Shown here in pieces: positions 29,601-37,606 of a DNA stretch of 48,514 bases. The position numbers and the translations under genes are program-made. Below the pieces are notes generated by a model. It was not told where the DNA came from, searched no databases, and was given only the letters and a program-made list of their open reading frames with translations. Position 1 is the stretch's first letter, and each line of letters begins with the position of its first letter. Origin of the DNA: an uncultured Eubacteriales bacterium (GTDB lineage Bacteria > Bacillota > Clostridia > Oscillospirales > CAG-382); assembly GCA_900546385.1 (NCBI GenBank), contig URCT01000002.1, positions 1 through 48,514 on the forward strand, in the 5' to 3' direction.

Positions 29601-30633
29601 AGTAATAGGGGCTTGCGCTTGTCGAACGCACACGCGCAGTTCCTGCCCCGAAAGCCTTGCGCGTGATGGTATAGTCGCACGCCTTGTAGGTCTTGCCGTC
29701 CAAAAACGGCGCATAGCGATACACCGTACCCGAATCAAATTCAAGCTTTGCCGTTACGGTGATACGGTTCACATCGTGCTTGTTCATGTATTCCGAAAGC
29801 TTTCGCGGATTCAAGCTGTATCCGAGAAGCCGTCCGGAGCCGTCGGTCAATTCCTTGGCCGCACCGGACTGCGTGAGTGCCTTGAAATTGACGGCATCCT
29901 TGGCATTGCCCTTCACACCGGTGGCGGAAATCGTCACGGTCGGCGGTGCGGAATAGCCAAAACAGCTGTAAGAAGAGCCGAGAAGCGCGTCATATTGGTC
30001 GGACAAGCGGCCATCGTATTTGTGTTCGGTATACGCATCGCTTTCGGCCGCAGAATCAACGTCCAAATACAGTTCGCCGGTCATTTCGCTGACAAAGTTT
30101 CCGGCATCCTTCAGTTTATGCTCCGGACTGACATAGACGGTATAGGTTGACGGGCAGTTCGTCCCTTTTTCGTTTTCGATCCAGTATCCGTCCTTCTTTC
30201 CCGTACCGCTCGGATACCATCCCTTGCTTGCCGAGCCGAGAACGTAAACATACGCGGAATCCGAGCCTTTGAGCCGCACACCCAAACGGAACCACAAAAA
30301 CTTGAACGCATCCTTGTGCGTGTTCTCAAGCTGTACCTTATCAAGCGTCCACGGCGCACGGGTGGTCGTGAAGGTCGTGGAGGTGAATTTTCCGGTTTTT
30401 TTGGTATTCGGAACGCCGAATTGCTCCTTTTCATTCATATTGAAGAAAAGGTTGCAAAAAACGTGTCCGTTGCCGGTCTTGGAGTTGGTGTCGTCACTGA
30501 TCTGGACTTCGAGAAAATATTCCCACTCCGTCTCACCGGCTGCGTATACGGGCAGCTCGAATACGGCAAGCGAGGAAAGCATGAGAAATGCCAAAATAAA
30601 TGCCGTAATTCGTCTTAGCTTCAAGCCTTTCAT
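23620..30633 (-). CDS. Giant secreted Ig-like repeat protein
   Basis: A 2337-residue exported protein with signal peptide (MKGLKLRRITAFILAFLMLS, cleavage near VYAAG). The start at 30633 has AGGAGG 9 nt upstream; the frame is open to 30780 but that extension is basic, has no RBS and would hide the signal peptide. Beyond an N-terminal ~350-residue domain it is largely successive Ig-like/HYR-like modules, each with a version of NGTYTLYMVDELGRG or GSYTMKLSATDIAGNK followed by a linker like DNKPPVVSV. No SLH, LPXTG or other wall anchor and no catalytic motif is visible. Since it is made together with the SLH giant just downstream, it may be held at the surface by that partner. Adhesin or glycan-binding roles are plausible but not shown. 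Confidence 0.82.
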   Translation of the reverse strand: MKGLKLRRITAFILAFLMLSSLAVFELPVYAAGETEWEYFLEVQISDDTNSKTGNGHVFCNLFFNMNEKEQFGVPNTKKTGKFTSTTFTTTRAPWTLDKVQLENTHKDAFKFLWFRLGVRLKGSDSAYVYVLGSASKGWYPSGTGKKDGYWIENEKGTNCPSTYTVYVSPEHKLKDAGNFVSEMTGELYLDVDSAAESDAYTEHKYDGRLSDQYDALLGSSYSCFGYSAPPTVTISATGVKGNAKDAVNFKALTQSGAAKELTDGSGRLLGYSLNPRKLSEYMNKHDVNRITVTAKLEFDSGTVYRYAPFLDGKTYKACDYTITRKAFGAGTARVRSTSASPYYSSRDNYYYNASDSSVPVEIYIKTDGNYGHISSDSLNGARFHYDNAILDLGNTGKTIELGAKDITLDGSKVSLNFPLQKGMTSAGDNLRVRIEGATLVPKDSSVTYRLWDSAAEKMQYASFLSGIKVDTVEPSVTVTATDGKALSGVWRDTLEIKAVSSKLTKTIYSDGTYELFLVNPADGRNEFFLSNGTCTGTSLFLPSGENFATTRKLWLNRTAEGSYTMKLSATDIAGNKLETYIEDVRLDNKPPVVSVTEVRGTKRAADKSLANTYKVSVSDASGTGKFYYCFTPNGVLDEPAFNPDAALEQESGELETTFGKWAFIDQETAEKGASALLKIGAGESYAGRMYYFGIDAFGHKTDVNYLSIQMDNEDTDCKVVYPESTSIPRPSYTISFETNAENTVSWKWIGRGLRSEYRTWTPGDPIGAAEQLDADGNTVLLNGEYYLNYRVTTPSGTTRESHETFVFDNAAPEIGATLVSGGLFDETATIKISASDAAGIASAKAYVVTPDGNTAVGGEYSLDFAGSSASQTVTFTGLPSGRYSLAVAATDIYGNEALLDTENAPEFFIRSAKPAVTGEITGTPAAYNGAPLTGERKYTLNLNVTEDFANGDEGVYQYFYIRTSDDMEAFSEWQNLGRVDYQADKSVYSGAFTLDTPVSALVEGENKLYVQSVISAYGKVPDDSYNSRIVTSEFTIFYDESAPTYRLVFRDEHTADTLTAKLYAYDNLEAGVSVSCEDKSVLPSDETDESGAINVTFTQSGTFELVLSDAAGNTVTVPVTVGGIDKEGPTVSSTAQSVAVGERTDVLLYVSVCGATDENTSFAVVPRSEAKTVFGEETLSLDPTIAKSEIFSADASAFDGETDTTYQIKVAGATGDYVLAVRTADTVGNVTEYVSDAFTVRDAEAFAESFEAAPKTTGARAKVKVKFNVPVKVLPLDSVTENEEDNYDAAKLLATSFSDTFSFIITQNGTYTLYMVDELGRGTKSDITVEDVTFGKLDNIKVYRYTDDVTFSTDSPVADDVYIAANGNSKVAYVPGTGERIVPMDTENNRNNALSLDTELSEGDDTEGYTLLVYSVGMLYDSETWETPSDTERIIDLYSFTAGAERDTWEETIAVATHIDNTQPESTVVSVSPEIATMTDNPILVRTGITATFTVCDPETGLKALYLREFLKVITGNALIREPDPNDPDDEGYMPGPYDFEWGDPLKPDEETVVPFIDKDGNGIDYSETPFEKSYTDADGNVIVTLRVYGDEDIKGTKTLVFEFKDNAICFSVEPENMLGERGYVPAIPGGYPEGIGVYNIRKLPAIGEDDYTLSYEYVDENGKRVKFDPAAAESAAIWYAEAYAILVPSASGENRGLAVTNNGGSFERKLETDDPAFTFELRDAFGDTASVDVSLSHFDIFPGTLSYTLAHTSKTAKPVGITVTATDAQSGVARVALYGKDGKEIPLTYDEADDVYTGEVPVSGTYRLWLLDKAGNKTEKSFTVSNINTVKPKATVSYSVDQSKKSRENVIATLTFDKANTRITAIDPDDSTKLSSITVNYGSSTLRFTENGTVTVYYADEYGNEGDPVLVTVKSIYRVAPSVTVKKLGVNDEKSEVTVGFDKALNAAGVPVDTERELWELTVMYGGIAKRIQTLDKNGKVVDEAAFTFRDNGTYTFKVYDNEGAYAYVTVEISEIDSKAPVIKSFSWSYDYDILENGTWQTKTEAGTIEIGVDTSGTESGYILSTAGKTEADKMPVTNGDVTVTVVTDEPTRTLGSNEEDYTTDAEKVFDDNGMYIFDREKNNRLTDSYAIDVELIDKTPPVLRLASDELVFYENADVGEPFNIELLTKPGTAFSAYDLFRGKTDLSDEVEVIIDPRLNTTDFAANTFDRSIAYTVTYRVSDRAHNVTEAVRTIRLVGMYDTVALVNGRLPDASGRAEVQGDTVSVTLANFAGVSYVRYAAGLKTMGEMKKSGIMLAQSEAGTYDVSGLASGWYTVFIQTDKRDYITLQIYVNH

Positions 30634-30795
30634 GGTGGTGTCCTCCTGTGAAATGATCTGCGGTGTTGGTTTTGTCTGCGGCTGTTTGCGCGGGTGTTTT
30701 TTCGGGAAACCGATGCTAAAAGAACCGCTTTTTGGCTGCGGCGCAAGCCGAAAGAAAACCGCTTTCCGCCTTTTACGCATACGTTCCCGAATTTT

Positions 30796-30813
30796 ATTGG
30801 TTTATATACCAAT
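30796..30813. promoter_or_regulatory. Palindrome over the start site of the giant-protein operon
   Basis: ATTGGTTTATATACCAAT: 6-bp arms around a 6-nt spacer. It overlaps the last bases of the -10 box and the expected transcription start, a typical repressor position. The binding protein is unknown. Confidence 0.5.
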
Positions 30814-30840
30814 TATATCCTACAAAGCGTCGCTTGTCAA
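30812..30840 (-). promoter_or_regulatory. Perfect consensus sigma-A promoter of the giant-protein operon
   Basis: Minus strand TTGACA, 17-nt spacer, TATAAT. The start near 30805 gives a leader of about 170 nt. That leader contains two copies of an AAAGCGGTT(T)TCTTT-like direct repeat and no recognised riboswitch. Confidence 0.88.
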
Positions 30841-30863
30841 GTCATTTAGGAATATTTCTCCAT

Positions 30864-30906
30864 AAAAAACACTGCCGCCGCAAAAATCTTCTTTGCGGCG
30901 GCAGTG
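30864..30906 (-). terminator. Strong terminator after the broken GH78 gene
   Basis: Perfect 15-bp stem CACTGCCGCCGCAAA / TTTGCGGCGGCAGTG, 7-nt loop, U6 on the minus strand. Confidence 0.92.
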
Positions 30907-30926
30907 GCCCGAAAAACGGTTTATAT

Positions 30927-33900
30927 TCAGTTTTCTTCGCAGACGGCCATCACGGCGGCGGCATATGGGTCATCCGCATAAGCCATATCGGCGGCAATCG
31001 CCTTTTTCACCGCACTGCAAACGCTTTCGCGTTTGACCGAGCTGTAATAGGTCACGCCGCCGCAGCGAATGTAGGCACGCAAAGCAAACGGCTCGGTTAA
31101 ATACTCCTTGAGCCGATAGCCGATCCATTCGTCCGTGCCGAATACCGGCGCATCGGCGACGTTAAACATGGTAAATGCACTCGGATCGGCGTTATACGCT
31201 TGGTAAACAAGCGCGATCTTGCCTTTGAGCGGCGTTCCGTCGGCATAGGTAAGGCGTTTGCCGATGCCGTTTGCCGAAGCGATTTCCATGCCGGACACCA
31301 TCGCGCCGTAGCTGTCGGAAATCGTATACAGATTTTCGCCCTTCACATAGTAGCTTCCGTCGATGAGAAGCGGTTTTCCGGCATCCAAAACCGTAAGGTC
31401 GGCAAACCCCGTCGCAAGACCTGCAAAATTGTTGAAATAGATCCGTTCGCCGAGCGACGCGTCAAAGGCGGCAGGTGCTTTTGCATAGGTCTTTTCGGCA
31501 AGCGGCACAAAGGTTTTGCCCTCGATTTGCGCATTTTTCACCGTTTCAAGCGGTTTATAAGTCTCGTTTCCGCAGACCCAAGCCGCAACGGGATCGCCCT
31601 TGTACACAGCCGGAAACGTATACGTTTCGTTTTCAAGCGGCAGCCGTTCGGTCACGCCGTCGTACAGAATCCACAGCACGTCCTTCGAATTGTACACGCC
31701 GATTTCCGCAAATTGCAGGCGGTAAACCGAATCGTTCGTTGAAATTTTGCCGAGCTTGGTCGCATCGATTTTGATATACCGCGCCTTAACGCTGTCAAAG
31801 CGGAAAACAGCCGGCACATGGTAAGGCGCTTCATACCCGGTTTCGGCGACAAGTGTCGTATAAGACGCGCCGTCAGCCGACACGCCGATGGTGAAATCCA
31901 CCGGGAACGCCGGTGTCAGGCCGTCTGCGGCATACGCGTCGGTGCGCGGAAAGAGCTTGATCGCATCAAAATCCATCACAGTTCCTAAATCCAGCACGAT
32001 CCACCGATGCGTATCCGGCGAACCCGTGCCGCTGCTGGCATAGCCGTAGCGGTCGGCGGTGGCAATATAGATGCCGTCGGTCAGATTGGAAAGCTGCCAA
32101 TACGGCGCGGTACCGTCGTTGTCCGTGGCCGTAGCCTTTTTGCCGAGAGCCATGTTGTTGCGGCCGTTGTAGCGGAAGACCGCCGTGAGTGAAACGTCGC
32201 TCTGCGGCGTAAACGTATACGGATTTTCGAAGATTTTTTCGTCTCCGACCGCGAAATGGTCGAGTACATAATCGCTGTCCGCGGCGTACGCCTCCACCGT
32301 AACGCTCTGCCCCTTCGGTAGTGTCACAAGGCTTGCCTTTTGGCCGTTGATCGTGATTTCGCCAAAGCTTTTGCCGTCAAGCGACGTGTCGATCCCGGTA
32401 AAAACGGTCACTGTTTCCGGAAGACGCGCGGTAAACGTATACGTGCCTGCCTGCAAATCAAATGCCGCTTTGCCGTTTTCAAAGCCGCCGTAAACAAGGC
32501 CTTCGATCGATGCAAACGCCGTGCTGCCGTCCGCCGTCACGGCTTTTTCGCTTGCGGCCGGAATATACAGACGCGCCGAGGTGTTCGCCGGAACCGTCAC
32601 GCAATACGTCACGGTTTGTCCGTCGCATGACCAAGTGCTTTCAATGCGGCCATCGACCGAATCATAGGAGGCCTGCAGCGAACCCAAGCGGGCATTCGGC
32701 GCCGGGCTTACTATAAAATGCTTGTAGCCGGGTGCCTTCGGATCGCTTTGAATACCGGCGGCATACGCATACAGCCATTCGGCCACCGAGCCATAGGCAT
32801 AGTGGTTGAAGGAGTTCATACCGATGTTTCCGAAGGTGCCGGTTTCGGCAATATAGGAGTTCCAGCGTTCCCAAATGGTGGTTGCGCCGTTCACAACGCT
32901 GTATAGCCACGACGGATACGATTCGGTAAGTAACAGCTGATACGCGATGTCGTCGCGTCCTGCTTCGGAAAGAGCCGGAAGCAAATGTGCGCAGCCCATC
33001 GTGCCGGTCGATAAATGCATTCCGGCTTTTTCGATGCACGCCACAAGATTTTCCGCCGCTTTCTGCCGAAGCGTTTCGGTCGGCAACAGGTCGAACCGCA
33101 GTGCAAGCGCATACACCGTCTTCGTATCGCCCTTGATTTTGCCGGTAGACTCGTTGACATACGCATTCACGAAGGCCGTGCGGATCTCTTCAAATAACTG
33201 CCGGTACTGCTTCGCCTGCTCGGTTTTTCCGAGAACCTCCGAAATTTTCGCCATGAGCGAGGTGCTGTAGGCATAAAACGCGGTGGCTGTCACATCGCCC
33301 GGCGTGGTCTCCACGGCGAGCCAATCGCCGTAAGCGTCGGCCGGCAGCAAGCGCGCATTTCCGGCCTTTGCGGTGTAATAGCGGATCCAATCCGCCATCA
33401 TGGCATAATTGTCCTCCAGCACCGTCTTGTCCGCATAGGCTTCATACAGTGTCCACGGCAGAATCACGCACGCGTCGCCCCAGCCGCTGTTGCCTTCGCC
33501 GACCGAATGCCCTTGCTTGGGCGCAATGTCGTAAATCGCGCCGGTCGTGCTGTTGCGTGCGGTATCGATGTCACTTATAAACTTGCGCATGAAAGCGTCG
33601 ATATCAAAATTCAAGGCGCCGGTGCGTGCAAAAATCTGCGCATCTCCCGTCCAACCCAGCTGCTGTCGTCAAAGGCCGCCGTATCCCAGCCGGGAAATTC
33701 CTTGCGTGCGTCATACGTTTCGCCGTTTTGGTTGCAGGTCTCGAGATATGGCCCATCCAAACTTGCACGCCACGAGGTATCGGTCACAATCACCTCGCTC
33801 GTGCCGTCGGTATAAGTGATAGCAAGCTTTGCAAGAAACGCTTCATCCGTGCCGTAGCGGTTGACAAGACCGCCGGTGGAAACGTGTCCGGAATACCAGC

Positions 33901-34299
33901 CGTTGCCAACAATCGCGCCGACGGCATTCGCACCGGGCTTGACCATGTCCGTCACGTCGTACACCTGGTACTGCAATCTTGGTATAGTCCGTCCAACCCG
34001 GTGCAAGCTTGTCCGTGCCAACCTTTTTGCCATTGAGATACGCTTCGTAAACGCCCAAAGAGGTGGCATACAAACGCGCCGCGGCAATCGGCTTGGAGGC
34101 CGTGAAGGTCTTGCGGAACATCGGCGCGCTTGTCCGAGCGCATCTGCCAACGAAATTCCGGCTGTCCCATGCCGATGCCGAGCGGCGTTTCTCTTGCATC
34201 GGTCTGCAAATGGCAAACCGACACGGCACCGGCGGCCAAAACGCCGCCAAATGCAACCGCAAGCAAGGTACACATGAATACTTTTTTCAAAAATTTCAT
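30927..34299 (-). pseudogene. Secreted GH78 alpha-L-rhamnosidase, broken by two deletions and a frameshift
   Basis: Pieces of one GH78 protein lie in order but in different frames. The signal peptide (MKFLKKVFMCTLLAVAFGGV, start 34299) and PEFRWQMRSD are in one frame. Near 34125-34140 the sequence jumps to APMFRKTF..YEAYLNGKK..GWTDYTKI in a second frame, skipping the ~100 residues expected there. Near 33974 a one-base shift moves to YQVYDVTDMVKPGANAVG..FDDSSW. Near 33656-33660 it jumps into LGWTGDAQIF..NFDIDAFMRKF, skipping the ~230 or more residues that normally hold the central sandwich and the PTDCPQR motif. The last frame runs intact to 30927: end of the catalytic barrel (GATTIWERW), C-terminal sandwich, B-repeat-like module, F5/8-type-C (CBM32) domain and a C-terminal module shared with the 11368 gene. 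The promoter and terminator remain. Either a true pseudogene or a local assembly fault. Confidence 0.85.
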
Positions 34300-34370
34300 C
34301 CGTTTCTCGTTTCTTTCCAAGAGTTCTTTATCCGTATCATTGCCGGGCTCTGCCAAGGAGTTCTTGTTTC

Positions 34371-34398
34371 ATTATAAAATATACTGCGCGGAAGTAAA
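34371..34398 (-). promoter_or_regulatory. Promoter of the broken GH78 gene
   Basis: Minus strand TTTACT, 16-nt spacer, TATAAT, about 70 nt upstream of the ATG at 34299. Confidence 0.55.
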
Positions 34399-34470
34399 TG
34401 TCGAAAAAGCAGGAGTTTTTAACCAAATTTCAGTTTTTGCACATTTTATACGATAAAGCGGCCGTTTTTG

Positions 34471-35325
34471 TCATTCCTCTGCAGAACGCGCTTTGGCCGC
34501 TTTGGGCTTGACACGGCTTTTCTTTGCCTTAGACAGTGTATCTGCCGGATTTTCCAAGCAGTATTTGGTGTAGCGGCGGCTGAAATAGGAAAGGCTGTTG
34601 AAGCCGTATTTTTCCGCTACCTGCGTTGCGGTGTAAATGCCGAGCGAAAGATCCTCCTTTGCTTTACGACAGCGGATGCGTTCGGCATATTCCAAAATGC
34701 TCACGCCGGTCGCCTCCTTAAAACAGCGACAAAGATAGGCTTCGCTGACATTGATTTGTGCGCTGATTTCGCTTGTGGTGATCCCCTTCACGCAGTTTTT
34801 GTAAATATAATCGACCGCAAGACGGGCAATGCGGTGCTTGCCGAGAAGCAGTGCGGACGGCGTGAGGGCGTTTCCGCCGTTATAATTGCGGTAGAGATGG
34901 ATGATGAGTTCATCGGCAAGCGCGTTGAGCATATTGTCGCAAAAAGGCCCTTGTGAGCGGTATTCGTCGTTCATCTTGCGGCAAATGCCGGCAACGGAAG
35001 CATCCTGAAGCACAAAGTTTTCAAAAACGGTCAAAGCCGGAATGCACAGCCGGTCAAACAGCTTGTCCTTATCAATCTCCACGCTGTAATAAAAGCAGTC
35101 ATCCAAAGCCGTCATCCGGGCTTCCTCATGCGCGTTCAGCAAAAAAGTGTCTCCGGCAAACAGCGTTTTTTCCCGGTCGGCGATCCAAACGCGCAAAGTT
35201 CCCTTAACCATGCACGAAACCCGTATATTGCCGAGCGATTCATACGCACCCGTCGCTCCGCTTTTCAAGCCGTTTTCGGCGGTATCTTTTCGTGCGCCGT
35301 CCGGCACACGCGGCGGAAACAGCAT
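34471..35325 (-). CDS. AraC-family transcriptional regulator
   Basis: A 284-residue regulator. The N-terminal cupin-like part is recognisable (GTLRVWIADREKTLFAGDTF, then LNAHEEARMTALDD). The C-terminal double HTH includes ISAQINVSEAYLCRCFKEAT and VAEKYGFNSLSYFSRRYTKY. A basic Lys/Arg/Ala tail (KKSRVKPKAAKAR) extends beyond the usual end. I chose the ATG at 35325 (GGAGG 6 nt upstream) over the TTG at 35343. It lies immediately upstream of the broken GH78 gene on the same strand, so it probably controlled that gene and may now be an orphan. Confidence 0.92.
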   Translation of the reverse strand: MLFPPRVPDGARKDTAENGLKSGATGAYESLGNIRVSCMVKGTLRVWIADREKTLFAGDTFLLNAHEEARMTALDDCFYYSVEIDKDKLFDRLCIPALTVFENFVLQDASVAGICRKMNDEYRSQGPFCDNMLNALADELIIHLYRNYNGGNALTPSALLLGKHRIARLAVDYIYKNCVKGITTSEISAQINVSEAYLCRCFKEATGVSILEYAERIRCRKAKEDLSLGIYTATQVAEKYGFNSLSYFSRRYTKYCLENPADTLSKAKKSRVKPKAAKARSAEE

Positions 35326-35384
35326 ACCATTCCTCCATGTCAAAATTGTTCAATCCCGATTGTTTGAAATCCTCTTTCTTCTTC

Positions 35385-35412
35385 ATTATACATCAACTGC
35401 CCGGAAAATCAA
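35385..35412 (-). promoter_or_regulatory. Promoter of the AraC gene at 34471-35325
   Basis: Minus strand TTGATT, 16-nt spacer, TATAAT. Confidence 0.6.
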
Positions 35413-35470
35413 TGCGATGTCAAAATAATCCAAATTAAAGATAAAATCATGAAAATTACCGACAAATGCG

Positions 35471-35508
35471 AAAAGACGCACGCCCGGCAAAAATCCGAAC
35501 GTGCGTCT
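35471..35508 (-). terminator. Probable terminator for the GH127 transcript
   Basis: Stem AGACGCACG / CGTGCGTCT extended inward with G-U pairs to 12 or more pairs. Only a short U4 follows on the minus strand. It lies ~245 bp after the GH127 stop, beyond the intergenic repeat. The rest of the 35326-35753 gap holds the AraC promoter, this hairpin, the repeat at 35541-35610 and an AT-rich stretch (35690-35727) of TCAATTTTC-like units; no gene was found there. Confidence 0.5.
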
Positions 35509-35540
35509 CAAGCGACGGCAAAAGCTTCTCTTTGTGACTG

Positions 35541-35610
35541 ACAACCCTTCCGACACGCTCCGCGTGCCACCTTCCCTTACACAGGGAAGGCAACTGTCGC
35601 CGCAGTCGTG
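35541..35610. repeat. Intergenic double-hairpin repeat element
   Basis: Two adjacent palindromes: CACGC-TCC-GCGTG (35554-35566) and CCTTCCCT-TACAC-AGGGAAGG (35570-35590), then GGCAACTGTCGCCGCAGTCG. From memory, elements with this 'GCTCCGCGTGCC..CCTTCCC..GGGAAGG' layout are dispersed between genes in many Clostridia. Only one copy is seen in this window, so repeat status rests on recognition. Confidence 0.5.
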
Positions 35611-35753
35611 GCAATAAAGCGCTGGTTGCAGGGCACTTTTGCGGCACACCTAACAAAAGCTGTTTCTCGTCCTGCAAATTCCGTCTCCTCAATTTTCAAC
35701 TTTCAATTGTCAATTTTCCATTTGCTTCGCTGCCTGTCATTTTTACAAAAATC

Positions 35754-37541
35754 TCATATCTTCCCGGTAAACCACACAAGCATATCGCTTTCGCCGCGAT
35801 TGGCAAAGGCGTTATACGGGATCATGCGCAGCGTCGCCGGCCGAACCTTCGGTGCGTCCGTATCAGCACGGGCATATAACGCGTCCTGCGCCGTATCGCA
35901 AAGCTCATACGCCTCCACGTCAAGCACCCTTAAGCCAAACCGCTCTTCAACGTGCGCTTTTGCCGATACGGCTGTCGGAAGCACAAACCGGTGCAGATTT
36001 TCGCCGTTGTCCACACTTTCCGCGCAGTACACAATCGGCCCTGCCTGCACACACAGATTTCCCGCATCGCGCCATACCTTGGCGCTCGAGCGCACCGCAA
36101 ACGGCGTCATGTCGAATTCGACCGTTACCTCCGTGTCTTCAAAAAGCATATAGCCGTCTTTTACCTCACGGTACGGCTTGTCGGTCTTGACGCTCTTACA
36201 CCATGACGGGACACGCACGGCAAGTTTTTTCACACCGCTTGCCGCGATATGCACTTTGCCGTCATTCGGATAGGCGGTCTTCATCTCGCAGGAAACGCCG
36301 TCCGCATGGAGCGAACTTGCGGCAAACTGATGAATGTATAAGGTGTCGCCGTCAAGGCCATACACATATTCCGACAGCTTTGGCAACAGACGGTTAAGAT
36401 TGGGCGGACAGCAGGAGCAGCTAAAGCACTCGACGCGCTGCGTGATGGGATAGCGCTTTGTGCCGAAGCAATTGGAAAAATGGTCGGCAAGCGTGATCTC
36501 AAGCGGATTTTCATAGAAAAACGCCTTGCCGTCAAGCGAAAGGCCGGACAACACGCCATTGTACAGCACACGTTCGATGGTGTCGGCATAGGTCGCTTTG
36601 GCTTCGAGCGCCAACATCCGCTCACAGAAGAACATCAGCCCAATGCCGGCGCAGGTTTCGGTGTAGGCCTCTTCGTTGGGAAGGTCGTAGGCTCTTGTAA
36701 AGGTCTCGCCGACACAAGTCGAACCAATGCCGCCGGTGATGTACATTTTGCGTTCGGTGATGTCCCGGTACAGGGCTTCGCACGCCTTTTTTAACGCATC
36801 ATCCTGCAATTCCAGTGCCAGGTCCGCCATGGCGGTATACAGGTATACCGCACGCACCGAATGACCGAACACTTCGGTCTGCTCGCGCACCGGCTTGTGG
36901 CTTTGGTTGTAATCGCCGCGTCCGTCCTCGTCTCGTTTGCCGCGCTCGTTGATAAAAAAGGCGGCAAGATCGAGATACTTCTTCTTTTTTGTATACCGGT
37001 ACATTTTTACAAGTGCTAACTCGATCTCCTCATGTCCCGGCGTGACAAAGGCGGCGCTGTGCTCTTCGACAAAGACTTTGTAGATGTAATCGGCATACTT
37101 TTCCATGCAACGCAAAAATTTTTCACGTCCGGTCGCTTCGGCATACGCCACCGCCGCTTCGAACAGATGACCGGCACAGTACAATTCGTGGCAGTCGCGG
37201 TTGGTAAAGCGCTTATCCGGCTCGCGCACGGTGAAATAGATGTTGAAATAGCCGTCCGTGCCCTGATGCGCAGCGATATCGTCGATGAGCTCCTCAACCT
37301 TCGCCTGCAAGGCCTCGTCCGGATGCTTGGCAAGGATATACGCCGCACCCTCCATCCATTTTGCCACATCGCTGTCCCAGAAATAATGCACGTCCTTGTT
37401 TGCAAACTTGAACGCCGTAATGCGCCCCGAATCGTAAAAACGGTCATAAACGGCATTTATCGTGATTTTCCGATTCAATTCTTCTTTGGACGCAAGGTAG
37501 CCGTCCGTAAGATCTACCTGTCTGTAATCGAATGATTTCAT
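35754..37541 (-). CDS. GH127 beta-L-arabinofuranosidase, intracellular
   Basis: A 595-residue enzyme predicted to release beta-L-arabinofuranose (as HypBA1 does from plant hydroxyproline-linked or pectic side chains). The zinc-cysteine active site is intact: E295 and C297 in YTETCAGIG, C377 and C378 in SCCPPN. These match Glu338, Cys340, Cys417 and Cys418 of HypBA1, with C377 as the nucleophile equivalent. Other family marks are DGYFNIYF, ELYCAGHLFEAAVAYAEATG, ITGGIGS and LAVRVPSWC. No signal peptide, so cytoplasmic. The start has AAAGGAGCG upstream. It faces a divergent AraC gene and their promoters overlap. Confidence 0.92.
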   Translation of the reverse strand: MKSFDYRQVDLTDGYLASKEELNRKITINAVYDRFYDSGRITAFKFANKDVHYFWDSDVAKWMEGAAYILAKHPDEALQAKVEELIDDIAAHQGTDGYFNIYFTVREPDKRFTNRDCHELYCAGHLFEAAVAYAEATGREKFLRCMEKYADYIYKVFVEEHSAAFVTPGHEEIELALVKMYRYTKKKKYLDLAAFFINERGKRDEDGRGDYNQSHKPVREQTEVFGHSVRAVYLYTAMADLALELQDDALKKACEALYRDITERKMYITGGIGSTCVGETFTRAYDLPNEEAYTETCAGIGLMFFCERMLALEAKATYADTIERVLYNGVLSGLSLDGKAFFYENPLEITLADHFSNCFGTKRYPITQRVECFSCSCCPPNLNRLLPKLSEYVYGLDGDTLYIHQFAASSLHADGVSCEMKTAYPNDGKVHIAASGVKKLAVRVPSWCKSVKTDKPYREVKDGYMLFEDTEVTVEFDMTPFAVRSSAKVWRDAGNLCVQAGPIVYCAESVDNGENLHRFVLPTAVSAKAHVEERFGLRVLDVEAYELCDTAQDALYARADTDAPKVRPATLRMIPYNAFANRGESDMLVWFTGKI

Positions 37542-37578
37542 AAAATTTCGCTCCTTTTGGCAATATTTTCGAATGCAC

Positions 37579-37606
37579 TTGACTTTTTCCGTAAGTATTG
37601 TATAAT
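37579..37606 (+). promoter_or_regulatory. Promoter of the AraC gene at 37661
   Basis: TTGACT (37579-37584), 16-nt spacer, TATAAT (37601-37606). Confidence 0.75.

Noticed and set aside
30634..30780. N-terminal extension of the Ig-like giant
   Set aside because: No RBS at 30780 and the extension would bury the signal peptide behind 49 basic residues; the ATG at 30633 has AGGAGG.
30796..30813. Canonical DasR/NagR operator
   Set aside because: Arms resemble the consensus half-sites but the central spacer is 6 instead of 4 bases, and no GntR gene is present in the window.
30927..34299. Two separate genes (a short GH78-N protein and an 895-residue GH78-C protein)
   Set aside because: The start at 33614 has no RBS and falls inside a helix of the catalytic barrel; the GWTGDAQIF motif continues upstream of it in the same frame, so one broken gene explains the data better.
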